From contig NZ_ATKM01000012.1 of the NCBI RefSeq assembly GCF_000418555.1, positions 1 to 64,000 of the forward strand: a stretch of 64,000 nucleotides of DNA. Reading direction: 5' to 3'. Each line of letters begins with the position of its first letter. The first letter of the stretch is position 1. Positions 1 to 7,495 of the stretch are shown piece after piece. This DNA is from Pseudomonas sp. P818. GTDB taxonomy: Bacteria > Pseudomonadota > Gammaproteobacteria > Pseudomonadales > Pseudomonadaceae. The notes beneath the pieces were generated by a model. It saw nothing but the letters and a program-made list of their open reading frames with translations, made no database searches and had not been told where the DNA came from. Both the position numbers and the translations under genes were made by a program.

Positions 1-1
1 C

Positions 2-442
2 CAGCCACTCTCTGCGCGCATGACCATGCAAGGTCTGCGTCAAGGCTGGGAGCCCTCTTGCCACCACGCGCTCTACAGCGTGGCGTGCGGAGTCAATCGC
101 GACCTCTACCGCATCTCTGCCCTGATCCAGGGCCTGACTGGCGTCGCGATCAGTAATGGGGTGTTCGCAGGCTATCCCGATGGCTACTTCACCGCTGGTT
201 GGGTTGAGTGGCCGATCGGGTCTGGCGAGTACGACATGCGCAGCATCGAGCGGCACAGCGGCAGCAACCTGGTACTGCTGGGCGGCACAGCCGGCCTGCA
301 GCCTGGCCAGACGCTGCGGGTGTACCCCGGTTGCGACCAGACCATCCAGATCTGTAACAGCCGATACGGCAATCACCCCAACCACGGCGGCTTCCCGCAC
401 CTGCCAGGCCGATCGCCGTTCGACGGCGACCCGGTCTTCTAG
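2..442 (+). CDS. Phage tail protein, DUF2163/BR0599 family, C-terminal part (cut by window edge)
   Basis: The reading frame is open to the left edge, so only the last 146 or so residues are present. The residues around 'CHHALYSVACGVNRDLY' and the Cys-rich, Pro/Gly-rich tail ('GCDQTIQICNSRYGNHPNHGGFPHLPGR') match the C-terminal domain of the phage BR0599/DUF2163 family. That family sits just upstream of the tail-tip protein in siphophage, transposable-phage and gene-transfer-agent tail modules and is thought to belong to the baseplate hub. It ends 9 bases before the next small phage gene and is transcribed in the same direction. The family call is from residue pattern and context. Confidence 0.8.
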   Translation, partial: QPLSARMTMQGLRQGWEPSCHHALYSVACGVNRDLYRISALIQGLTGVAISNGVFAGYPDGYFTAGWVEWPIGSGEYDMRSIERHSGSNLVLLGGTAGLQPGQTLRVYPGCDQTIQICNSRYGNHPNHGGFPHLPGRSPFDGDPVF

Positions 443-451
443 GAGATAGTC

Positions 452-694
452 ATGGACCCGTATACCTGGGCGTATATCGCCATCATGGCCATCAGTGCCT
501 ACGTCTCGTACAAGAACCGCCCCAAGACCACGGCACCCAAGCCGGTAGCGTTCGAGGATTTCAGCTTCCCGCAGTTCGCAGAAGGCACGCCCCAATGCGT
601 GTTCTTCGGCGACAACTGGACAGAGGACTGGATGGTGCTCGGCGTTGGCAACTATCGCACCCAGCCCATCAAGACCAAGGGTGGCAAGAAGTGA
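452..694 (+). CDS. Small phage tail-module protein with N-terminal membrane segment
   Basis: An 80-residue protein lying between the DUF2163-type gene and the tail-tip gene. Residues 5 to 20 (around 'YTWAYIAIMAISAYVSY') form one hydrophobic segment, followed by a short basic Lys/Pro stretch and a soluble C-terminal half. An AGGAGA ribosome binding site precedes the ATG. Its stop codon overlaps the GTG start of the next gene, as expected for translational coupling in a phage late operon. Proteins of this size and place occur in Mu-like and related tail modules. I do not recognise a specific function. Confidence 0.75.
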   Translation: MDPYTWAYIAIMAISAYVSYKNRPKTTAPKPVAFEDFSFPQFAEGTPQCVFFGDNWTEDWMVLGVGNYRTQPIKTKGGKK

Positions 695-930
695 TTAGCG
701 ACGATGAACTGTTTGTGACGCTTGAGCACATGCACAGTGTGCCCGGTTTTGGCAGCCGCCCTGGCTTCTGTCATAAGGGCGGGCGTGCGCTGGCTGCTAA
801 GTACGGGCTGGACTGGTCGCAGATCGTGAGCGATGGCGGCATTGCCGCCAGCAAGCTGGTGGCCACCGGGGATGCCATGGCATTGCACCTGGTCGAGTTC
901 GCGCGTCAGGAGGTGGGTGATGGGCAGTAA
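691..930 (+). CDS. Small phage tail-module protein, hypothetical
   Basis: Predicted 79-residue soluble protein read from a GTG that overlaps the TGA of the preceding gene (GTGA arrangement). An upstream ATG at 595 is in frame but would lie entirely inside the preceding gene, so the GTG is preferred. The sequence has two Gly/Phe-rich turns ('VPGFGSRPGFCHKGGRALA') and an acidic helix at the end, and no recognised domain. It overlaps the start of the tail-tip gene at 920. Position in the module suggests a tail assembly or hub-linked role; function is unknown. Confidence 0.65.
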   Translation: MISDDELFVTLEHMHSVPGFGSRPGFCHKGGRALAAKYGLDWSQIVSDGGIAASKLVATGDAMALHLVEFARQEVGDGQ

Positions 931-3688
931 GAAGGCCGTCAAGGTTGGCTATCGCTATTTGTTCGGTATCCATATGGGTGTCGGCAAGGCGGTCGACGAA
1001 CTGGTTGCGATTGAGGTGGGTGGCAAGCGTGCGTGGACCGGCAGCGTAACCAGCAACCAGCGCATCAGCATCAACGCGCCCGAGCTTTTCGGCGGTGACG
1101 ACGGTGAGGGCGGCATCAGAGGCTCCCTCGATGTGATGATGGGCGCGGCGGATCAGCCGGTTAATACCCGGCTGGCGGCGATGCTGGGTGGCCTGGTGCC
1201 GGCTTTCCGGGGCGTGTGCACGCTGTTCTATGACGGCCTAGTCACCAGCATGAACCCGTACCCGAAGGCTTGGAAGATGCGCGTGCGGCGTGCGTTGACG
1301 GGCTGGGATGGCGGGGTTTGGTATCCAGAGCGCTGCGTCATCAATATGGCGTCCGGCGCAATCAAGGCGATGAACCCGGCGCACATCATCTATGAGTGCC
1401 TGACGAACCGCGACTGGGGCGGCGCTATGGATCGCAGCCGCCTCAATGATGCGTCGTTTCGGGCGGCTGCCGACGTACTGCATGCTGAAGGCTTCGGCCT
1501 GTGCCTGCGCTGGGTGCGTCAGGACAGCCTCTCGACATTCGTCAGCCACGTGCTCGATCACATCGGCGGCAACCTGTTCGTCAGCCGCCAGACCGGCGAG
1601 TTCGAGCTGACCCTGGTGCGTGACGACTACGATCCCGAGTCGCTGCCTCTGTTCGACGAGAACAGCGGGCTGCTTTCCATTACCGAAGACGACAACTCGG
1701 CCACGGCCGGCGCCGCCAACGAAGTCATCATCAAGTGGCGTAATCCGATCGACAATTCCAGCCGGCAGAAGCGCGAGCGTAGCCTGGCTGCGATCCAGGC
1801 CGCCGGCCAGCAGCTGTCTGTCACCATCGAGTATCCCGGCATTCCCACTGCTGAGCTGGCCGGCCGGGTGGCGGTGCGCGATCTCCGGGCTCGGTCGATC
1901 GGTCTGAAGCGCTTCAAGGTCCAGCTGGACAGGCGCGGGCGCAACATCAAGCCCGGTGCGCCATTCCGCATCCGCAGCCTGAGCCGCGGCATCGAGGTTA
2001 TGGTGGTCAGAGCCGGGCGCTTCGAAGATGGCACGCTGGCGGATGGCAAGATCTCTATCACGGCCGTGCAGGACGTGTTCGGTCTGCCAGCCACCAGCAT
2101 GACGCCGCCCCAGCCAGGTGGCTGGGTACCGCCGGATACTGCCCCGGCGCCAGTTGCCATTCGCAGGCTGACAGAGGTCACCTGGCGTGACCTGGTGCAG
2201 ACCATCGACGCGGCCAACCTCAACCTGGTGGATCAGACCACGGCCTTTATCGCCGCCCTGGCCATCAAGCCAACAGCCTTGTCGCTGGGGTTTGCGGTCG
2301 AGTCGCGAGTTGGCACGGGCGCATATGTGCGCGTGGGCCAAGGCGACTTTTGCCCAACCGGGCTGCTGGTCGCTGGTATCTCCTCTGCGGCCGGTCCCAC
2401 CATCATCCAGCTCAGTGCCCCTGACAACCTGGATCTGGTTGAGGTGGGCAGCGCGGCGTTGATCGACAATGAGATTGTGCGGGTCGATGCGATCGATCTC
2501 GAAACGCTCAGCGTGACTATTGCCCGTGGCTGTGTGGATACCGTACCGTCTGCCCACAGCGCTGGGACGCGAGTATGGTTCTTTGAGGACTATGTGGGTG
2601 AAGATCCCACCGAGTACTCCTCCGGGGTGAGCGTCCAGGTGCGGCTGCGCACCGTCACCAGCGCGGGAACTTTGGCGCCCGAGTTGGCGGGTACCGACAC
2701 GCTGGCCCTGGTTGGCCGTCAGGCTCGGCCATATCCGCCGGGTAATTTTCGCCTCGCTGGCGTCGTGAACCCTGCAAGCATTGAAGGTGACGTTGTTGCA
2801 AGCTGGACCCACCGCGACCGGCTGCTCCAGGCCGATCAGTTGATTGATACCCAGGCAGGCAACATCGGGCCCGAAGCCGGTACTACCTACTCCTTCAGGT
2901 TGCTACGGGCCGACACGCTGACCGTTTTGGCTAGCCAGACGGGTATCAGCGGTACTACGGCCACCCTCACTACTACGTACGCCGGGCAGATTATCGCTGA
3001 GCTGTGGTCGGTGCGGGGCGGGCTAAGTAGTCTGCAGCGGCATCGTTGGCAGTTCGATCATACGGTCCCGTATGTACCGCCCGTGACGCAAACAGCGTGG
3101 AGCACGGTGAATATAGCTGCTGATGTCGTTGTTACTGGTGGTGGCTACGACGTTCATTCCACATCGTCGTCGGCGTCTGGCGGGACTGTTGTTTCCGCTA
3201 CGGGAAAGACAACCGGCAAGTTCTACGCCGAACTATCGAACGTCCAGTCGGGTTCAGTGCAAGCGCTGGCGGTCGGACTCTATCGAGGGGTTAGCGGTCT
3301 CGGCACGTATCTAGGAGGCAACGCAAGCGGGTGGGGCGCGTGGATTGAGGGCACCGGCGGAAACACGAGGAGTACCTATCACAATGGTGCGGGTGCTAAC
3401 ACTCAGACCATCTCGCTGGCACCCAACCAGAGATGCAGGGTGGCGATTGATATCGATGCGGGCAAGATCTGGATAGCCCACTTCGGGGCGTCGGCCTGGC
3501 TCGGCGGTGGCGACCCTGCTGCAGGGACAAGTCCGACTTATTCATTCTCTCCAGATGACGCCACGTACTACCTTGCCGCATGTCCGAGGTCGGGCAACGT
3601 CTCTGGCACTGGCAATAAGATTAGGCTCATTGACCCTGTTTCGTGGGCGTTTGCGGCGCCTGAGGGATTCCAAGTCTGGGACGCCTGA
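920..3688 (+). CDS. Phage tail tip protein (J-like, host specificity) with C-terminal SPRY-like domain
   Basis: A 922-residue protein read from an ATG placed a few bases after a strong AGGAGGTG site; the frame is open further upstream (ATG at 833) but that start would be buried in the previous gene. The N-terminal two thirds look like the central tail-tip/fiber J family ('YLFGIHMGVGKAVDELVAIEVGGKRAW'), which forms the tail tip and contacts the host. The last 160 or so residues ('GKFYAELSNVQSG' to 'IDIDAGKIWIAHFG' and 'GDPAAGTSPTYSF') resemble the SPRY/B30.2-like beta-sandwich found at the ends of many phage fibers, probably the receptor-binding part. It is the last clear phage gene in the window. 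Confidence 0.85.
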   Translation: MGSKKAVKVGYRYLFGIHMGVGKAVDELVAIEVGGKRAWTGSVTSNQRISINAPELFGGDDGEGGIRGSLDVMMGAADQPVNTRLAAMLGGLVPAFRGVCTLFYDGLVTSMNPYPKAWKMRVRRALTGWDGGVWYPERCVINMASGAIKAMNPAHIIYECLTNRDWGGAMDRSRLNDASFRAAADVLHAEGFGLCLRWVRQDSLSTFVSHVLDHIGGNLFVSRQTGEFELTLVRDDYDPESLPLFDENSGLLSITEDDNSATAGAANEVIIKWRNPIDNSSRQKRERSLAAIQAAGQQLSVTIEYPGIPTAELAGRVAVRDLRARSIGLKRFKVQLDRRGRNIKPGAPFRIRSLSRGIEVMVVRAGRFEDGTLADGKISITAVQDVFGLPATSMTPPQPGGWVPPDTAPAPVAIRRLTEVTWRDLVQTIDAANLNLVDQTTAFIAALAIKPTALSLGFAVESRVGTGAYVRVGQGDFCPTGLLVAGISSAAGPTIIQLSAPDNLDLVEVGSAALIDNEIVRVDAIDLETLSVTIARGCVDTVPSAHSAGTRVWFFEDYVGEDPTEYSSGVSVQVRLRTVTSAGTLAPELAGTDTLALVGRQARPYPPGNFRLAGVVNPASIEGDVVASWTHRDRLLQADQLIDTQAGNIGPEAGTTYSFRLLRADTLTVLASQTGISGTTATLTTTYAGQIIAELWSVRGGLSSLQRHRWQFDHTVPYVPPVTQTAWSTVNIAADVVVTGGGYDVHSTSSSASGGTVVSATGKTTGKFYAELSNVQSGSVQALAVGLYRGVSGLGTYLGGNASGWGAWIEGTGGNTRSTYHNGAGANTQTISLAPNQRCRVAIDIDAGKIWIAHFGASAWLGGGDPAAGTSPTYSFSPDDATYYLAACPRSGNVSGTGNKIRLIDPVSWAFAAPEGFQVWDA

Positions 3689-3882
3689 CCGTCGCTTACG
3701 GCAGCATGATTATGGTAATTCCTTTGCCGTATGAGTAAGAGCCGCGCCATGGCATTTATCGCGCAAATGCGTGTTAAATTTCGCGCGGCGCTACAGCACG
3801 AGCCTGTTTTTAACGCAGCAATGGCAACGCAGGTAGTTTTTCAACAGCCTGCTAGGTCAGAACAGAAAAAGGGGGATCGAGG
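3689..3882. other. Prophage-chromosome junction region with dispersed repeat copy A
   Basis: This gap separates the last phage gene from chromosomal genes, so the prophage right end should lie here. It holds an inverted repeat (TACGGCA / TGCCGTA, about 3701-3731) and AT-richer tracts ('ATTTATCGCGCAAATGCG', 'TTAAATTTCGCGCGG') that could be transposase-binding repeats, but I cannot place an exact attachment site. Bases 3798-3820 match, with one mismatch, the complement of 22270-22292 (a dispersed repeat). A 45-codon frame (3749-3886) overlaps the repeat and the next gene by ATGA; I do not call it a gene. Confidence 0.5.
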
Positions 3883-4038
3883 ATGACCGACACCTACCGC
3901 CGTGCCCGTCAGGCTGGGCTGCTGAGCAATCTGCTGGCAATCGCCCTGCTGACCCTGCCGCTACCGACTCACGCAACCAGCATCGCTCAACTGGCCAGCA
4001 TCGAAGCACGCACTGCACTCAGCTCGCCGCATAGCTGA
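3883..4038 (+). CDS. Small secreted or membrane-anchored protein, 51 residues, unknown
   Basis: A short frame with a good ribosome binding site (GGGGGATCGAGG ahead of ATG). The product has a basic N-terminus, a hydrophobic core ('LLSNLLAIALLTLPLP') and an Ala-rich possible signal-peptidase site near 'THATS', followed by a short polar tail. It lies just outside the prophage and upstream of the sigma-54 promoter of the nitrate transporter, so it is not part of that transcript. It could be a real small protein or the 5' remnant of a gene interrupted by prophage insertion. No family recognised. Confidence 0.4.
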   Translation: MTDTYRRARQAGLLSNLLAIALLTLPLPTHATSIAQLASIEARTALSSPHS

Positions 4039-4147
4039 GCGAAGCACCCGCCCCGTTCGGGTGCATTGACGGCGCAAACGCCTCGTTTTGCGGCAGCCCT
4101 GCGCTCACCGAAATGCCGCAACGCCCCCTATCAGGGCCTTCGATCGG

Positions 4148-4165
4148 TTGGCCCGGCACTTGCTT
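4148..4165 (+). promoter_or_regulatory. Sigma-54 promoter of the nitrate transporter operon
   Basis: TTGGCCCG-N4-TTGCTT, with the GG and GC elements 12 bases apart, is nearly identical to the RpoN consensus. Transcription should start near 4175, immediately before the two-hairpin leader. This implies activation by a bacterial enhancer-binding protein, most likely NtrC under nitrogen limitation. The only upstream dyad seen (GCACCCG...CGGGTGC at 4044-4064) is wider than the usual NtrC site. Confidence 0.85.
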
Positions 4166-4179
4166 AGTCCCTGATACCA

Positions 4180-4220
4180 GGTAGCCAACGGCGGCCACCT
4201 CCCTCACGACAAAGACGTCG
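4180..4220 (+). promoter_or_regulatory. ANTAR (NasT-type) two-hairpin RNA leader upstream of nasA
   Basis: Two consecutive stem-loops with six-base loops. Hairpin 1: stem 4180-4186/4193-4199 with one A-C mismatch, loop AACGGC. Hairpin 2: stem CGAC/GTCG at 4207-4210/4217-4220, loop AAAGAC. Both loops have A at position 1 and G at position 4, the recognition signature of ANTAR-domain antiterminators such as NasT, NasR, AmiR and EutV. The 3' strand of hairpin 2 overlaps the 5' strand of the following terminator, so binding of the antiterminator and terminator formation should be mutually exclusive. Confidence 0.85.
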
Positions 4221-4264
4221 CCTCACCCGACCTTCATGGCCTGCGGTGAAGCGGCGTTTTTTTT
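4216..4264 (+). terminator. Leader intrinsic terminator upstream of nasA
   Basis: Stem 4216-4227 pairs with 4245-4256 (one wobble, one mismatch) and is followed by eight T residues (4257-4264). It lies about 200 bases before the start codon and downstream of the sigma-54 promoter, so it is a conditional attenuator rather than an end-of-gene terminator. Confidence 0.85.
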
Positions 4265-4460
4265 CGTGTTTGCCCCAGCGCCCGGGGCCGGCGCAGGCGT
4301 CGCGATCCGAGCCTGCACTGCAATCGTTCAACCCTGCTGTGGCCTCGGCCGCAGGGCCCTGCACCACAAGTGCACGGCCTCCCCGGCAGGCGCGGCCGCC
4401 GTGTCCACGACCACGGTTCGCAGCGCCATGCCGGGCTCCTTCTCGCTGATGAGGTGATCG
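4265..4460 (+). other. Long untranslated leader between attenuator and nasA start
   Basis: About 200 GC-rich bases separate the attenuator from the ATG of the transporter. Several short open frames exist but none has a convincing ribosome binding site or protein-like composition. I see no further hairpin with a T tract. A GATGAGGTG site just before 4461 serves the transporter. Confidence 0.5.
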
Positions 4461-5672
4461 ATGAATACAAGTTTCTGGAAAGCCGGCCACACCCCCACCC
4501 TGTTCGCCGCCTTCCTCTATTTCGACCTGAGCTTCATGGTCTGGTACCTGCTCGGCCCGCTGGCAGTGCAGATCGCCACCGACCTCGAACTCAACGCCCA
4601 GCAACGCGGCCTGATGGTAGCCACACCGATTCTCGCTGGCGCCGTGCTGCGCCTGCTGATGGGCTTTCTCTGCGACCGCCTGTCGCCGAAGACCGCCGGC
4701 CTGCTCGGCCAGGTGGTGGTGATCATCGCGCTGTTCTGCGCCTGGCAGATCGGCATCGGCAGCTACGAGCAGGCGCTGCTGCTCGGCCTGTTCCTCGGTT
4801 TCGCCGGCGCCGCCTTCGCCGTGGCCCTGCCGCTGGCTTCGCAATGGTACCCGCCGCAGCACCAGGGCAAGGCCATGGGCATCGCCGGCGCCGGCAACTC
4901 CGGCACCGTGCTCGCCGCGCTGTTCGCCCCGGGTCTGGCGGCGCTGTCCGGCTGGCAGAACGTGTTCGGCTGGGCGCTGATCCCGCTGCTGGCGACCCTA
5001 GTGACCTTCGCCCTGGTGGCCAGGAACGCGCCGGAGCGGCCCAAGGCCAAGGCGCTCGGCGACTACCTCAAGGCCCTCGGCGACCGCGACAGCTGGTGGT
5101 TCATGTTCTTCTACGGCGTCACCTTCGGTGGCTTCATCGGCCTGGCCAGCGCCCTGCCCGGTTACTTCAGCGACCAGTATGGGCTGAACCCGGTGACCGC
5201 CGGCTACTACACCGCGGCCTGTGTCTTCGCCGGCAGCCTGCTGCGTCCGCTCGGCGGCGCCCTGGCCGACCGCATCGGCGGTATTCGCACGCTGCTGATG
5301 ATGTACACCATCGCCTCGCTGTGCATCGCTGTGGTGGGCTTCAACCTGCCCAGTTCGACCGCTGCCCTGGCCCTGTTCGTCGCCGCCATGCTTGGCCTCG
5401 GCGCCGGCAACGGCGCAGTGTTCCAACTGGTACCGCAGCGCTTTCGCAGGGAAATCGGCGTGATGACCGGGCTTATCGGCATGGCAGGCGGCATCGGCGG
5501 CTTCTTCCTCGCCGCAGGCCTCGGCACCATCAAGCAACACACCGGCGACTACCAGCTCGGTCTGTGGCTGTTCGCCAGCCTCGGTGTGCTGGCCTGGGTC
5601 GGCCTGCATGGGGTCAAGCAGCGCTGGCGCACCACCTGGGGCAGCGCTGCGGTGACCGCCGCGCGGGTGTAA
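4461..5672 (+). CDS. nasA: Nitrate/nitrite transporter, MFS NNP (NarK/NasA) family
   Basis: A 403-residue, roughly 12-helix inner-membrane protein that imports nitrate for assimilation. The N-terminus ('FLYFDLSFMVWYLLGPLAVQIA') and the two glycine-rich nitrate-signature regions ('GNSGTVLAALFAPGLA' and 'GAGNGAVFQLVPQRF', 'GMAGGIGGFFLA') are typical of the NNP family. The usual MFS loop 2-3 motif appears as 'GFLCDRLSPK'. It is first in its transcription unit behind a sigma-54 promoter and an ANTAR attenuator, and is followed after 3 bases by the phosphatase-kinase gene. P. aeruginosa uses the name nasA for the orthologous transporter (PA1783, from memory); in enterics that symbol means the reductase. 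Confidence 0.95.
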   Translation: MNTSFWKAGHTPTLFAAFLYFDLSFMVWYLLGPLAVQIATDLELNAQQRGLMVATPILAGAVLRLLMGFLCDRLSPKTAGLLGQVVVIIALFCAWQIGIGSYEQALLLGLFLGFAGAAFAVALPLASQWYPPQHQGKAMGIAGAGNSGTVLAALFAPGLAALSGWQNVFGWALIPLLATLVTFALVARNAPERPKAKALGDYLKALGDRDSWWFMFFYGVTFGGFIGLASALPGYFSDQYGLNPVTAGYYTAACVFAGSLLRPLGGALADRIGGIRTLLMMYTIASLCIAVVGFNLPSSTAALALFVAAMLGLGAGNGAVFQLVPQRFRREIGVMTGLIGMAGGIGGFFLAAGLGTIKQHTGDYQLGLWLFASLGVLAWVGLHGVKQRWRTTWGSAAVTAARV

Positions 5673-5675
5673 CGA

Positions 5676-7340
5676 ATGCCCCTGCAACTGAGCATCGGCG
5701 AAACCAGCGCCATCGGCCCGCGCAGCGAGAACCAGGACGCCCTGCGCGTGGTAACCCCAGCGCCGGCCCTGGCCGCCAGCAAGGGCTACCTGCTGGGGCT
5801 GGCCGATGGCGTCAGCCAGTGCGCCGACGGCGGCCTGGCCGCGCGCGCCACCTTGCAGGCGCTGGCCCTGGATTACTACTCCACGCCGGAAACCTGGCCG
5901 GTGCAGCACAGCCTGGACCGCCTGCTCACCGCGCATAACCGCTGGCTGCAGGCCAATGGCGGCGGCCAGCCGCTGCTGACCACCCTCACCGCCCTGGTGC
6001 TGCGCGGCCGCCGCTATACCCTGGCGCATATCGGCGACAGCCGTGCCTACCTGTGGCGTGACGGTCACCTGCTGCGCCTGACCGAGGACCATGTCTGGGA
6101 ACAGCCGGGCATGCAGCATGTGCTCAAGCGCGCCATGGGCCTGGACCAGCATCTGGTGGTGGACTACCGCGACGGCGAGCTGCAGGCCGGCGACAGTTTC
6201 CTGCTGGTCAGCGATGGCGTCTGGGCCAGCCTCAGCGACAGGCGCATCGGCGAGCTGCTACAGGGCGATGACGCCGAGATGATCTGCCAGACGCTGGTCG
6301 ACGAGGCGCACCGTGCCGGCAGCCAGGACAACGCCAGCGCCCTGCTGGTGCACGTCGAGCAACTCCCGGAAGCTGCGCTGGCCGACACCCTGGCCCAGCT
6401 CGAGCAGTGGCCGCTGCCACCGCGTCTGCGCGACGGCCAGGAGTTCGAGGGCTGGCAGGTCGAAAGCCTGCTCGGCGAATCGCGCCAGTCGCTGATCTAT
6501 CGAGTGCACGACGCGGACGACCAGCCCTGGCTGCTCAAGACCCTGCCGGCCAGCCGCGCCGGCGAGGAGCAGGCCGGCCCGGCGCTGCTGCAGGAGGAAT
6601 GGTTCCTGCGCCGCGTCGCCGGCCGCCATTTCCCCGAGCTGCATGCTCTGCCGCAGCGCCAGCACCTGTATTACGTGCAGCGCGAGTACGCCGGCCAGAC
6701 CCTCGCCGCGCGCCTGCGCCAGCATGGCCCGCTGAGCCTGGCCGACTGGCAGGACCTGGCGCCACGGCTGATCAAGGCCCTCGGTCTGCTGCACAGGCGC
6801 AATATCATCCACCGCGACATCAAGCCGGAGAACCTGTTGCTCGGCGGCGACGGCGAATTGCGCGTGCTCGACTTCGGTCTCGCCTATTGTCCTGGCCTGA
6901 CCCGCGACGAGGCCCACAGCCTGCCCGGCACCCCCAGCTATATCGCCCCGGAAGCCTTCGCCGGCAGCCCGCCCAGCGCCCAGCAGGATCTCTACGCCGC
7001 CGGCGTGACCCTCTACCACCTGCTCACCGGCGACTATCCCTATGGCGAGGTCGAAGCCTTCCAGCACCCGCGCTTCGGCCAGCCGACACCGGCCAGCCGC
7101 TATCGCCCGGACCTGCCGGCCTGGCTCGACGAGGTACTGAACCGCGCGGTAGCCGCCACCCCGGCGCAGCGCTTCGAAACCGCCGAGGAATGGCTGCTGG
7201 CCTTGGAAAGCGGCGAGCGCCAGTCGCTGAACAACCGTCCCCGACCGCTGCTGGAGCGCGAGCCGCTACTGGTCTGGCGCATGGTGGCGCTGGTGTCGCT
7301 GCTGCTTAACCTGCTGCTGGCGTTCCTGCTGCTCAAATAG
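5676..7340 (+). CDS. Bifunctional PP2C-type phosphatase / Ser-Thr protein kinase, membrane anchored
   Basis: A 554-residue fusion. Residues 1-235 are a PP2C (SpoIIE/PphA-like) phosphatase: 'ENQDAL', 'LADGVS', 'IGDSRAYLW', 'SDGVW' and 'SQDNAS' supply the metal-binding aspartates. Residues about 255-510 are a Hanks-type kinase: the probable catalytic Lys is near 288, HRDIKPEN starts at His379, DFG at Asp399, then 'SYIAPEAF'. The Gly-rich loop is degenerate ('LLGESRQSLIYRV'). The last 22 residues are a single transmembrane helix, leaving both enzymes in the cytoplasm. It lies 3 bases after the nitrate transporter, an arrangement conserved in Pseudomonas, suggesting phospho-control of nitrate uptake or assimilation; the substrate is unknown. 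Confidence 0.93.
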   Translation: MPLQLSIGETSAIGPRSENQDALRVVTPAPALAASKGYLLGLADGVSQCADGGLAARATLQALALDYYSTPETWPVQHSLDRLLTAHNRWLQANGGGQPLLTTLTALVLRGRRYTLAHIGDSRAYLWRDGHLLRLTEDHVWEQPGMQHVLKRAMGLDQHLVVDYRDGELQAGDSFLLVSDGVWASLSDRRIGELLQGDDAEMICQTLVDEAHRAGSQDNASALLVHVEQLPEAALADTLAQLEQWPLPPRLRDGQEFEGWQVESLLGESRQSLIYRVHDADDQPWLLKTLPASRAGEEQAGPALLQEEWFLRRVAGRHFPELHALPQRQHLYYVQREYAGQTLAARLRQHGPLSLADWQDLAPRLIKALGLLHRRNIIHRDIKPENLLLGGDGELRVLDFGLAYCPGLTRDEAHSLPGTPSYIAPEAFAGSPPSAQQDLYAAGVTLYHLLTGDYPYGEVEAFQHPRFGQPTPASRYRPDLPAWLDEVLNRAVAATPAQRFETAEEWLLALESGERQSLNNRPRPLLEREPLLVWRMVALVSLLLNLLLAFLLLK

Positions 7341-7347
7341 TCCAACT

Positions 7348-7364
7348 CGCACCAAAGCAGCGCA
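7348..7364 (+). promoter_or_regulatory. Candidate NtrC-binding site upstream of nirB
   Basis: GCAC-N7-GCGC at 7349-7363 differs by one base from the GCAC-N7-GTGC core of NtrC dyads and lies about 100 bases before the sigma-54 promoter, a suitable enhancer distance. A TGCAC half site follows at about 7380. Weak on its own; supported mainly by the RpoN promoter. Confidence 0.35.
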
Positions 7365-7447
7365 AAACGCCTCGCAAAGGTGCACAAACCCAGTCGTTAC
7401 ACACCGCCAAGTTGCTGAAAAGCCAGGAAAACCGAGCTTCGAGAAAG

Positions 7448-7464
7448 TTGGCACAGGCACTGCA
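7448..7464 (+). promoter_or_regulatory. Sigma-54 promoter of the nirBD-nitrate reductase operon
   Basis: TTGGCAC-N6-TGCA with GG (7450-7451) and GC (7462-7463) exactly 12 bases apart, matching the RpoN -24/-12 consensus. Transcription is expected to start near 7475, just before the ANTAR hairpins, the same layout as upstream of the transporter. Confidence 0.85.
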
Positions 7465-7495
7465 TTGTTACTGGCAGCAAACACATAAAGCGCGA

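Noticed and set aside
1238..2812. A 524-codon open frame on the minus strand opposite the tail-tip gene
   Set aside because: It is antisense to a well supported phage gene, lacks recognisable motifs and has a shadow-frame composition rich in His, Arg and Gln.
3749..3886. A 45-codon frame across the dispersed repeat, overlapping the next start by ATGA
   Set aside because: It runs through a repeat that also occurs in a non-coding region, and no ribosome binding site is present. Kept only as a note.
4044..4064. GCACCCG...CGGGTGC dyad upstream of nasA considered as an NtrC site
   Set aside because: The half-site spacing (13 bases between GCAC and GTGC) is wider than the 7 of NtrC dyads; it may be a simple hairpin.
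4370..5938. A 522-codon frame overlapping the nitrate transporter in another phase
   Set aside because: Arg/Pro/Gly-rich low-complexity translation typical of a high-GC shadow; the transporter frame has clear family motifs.
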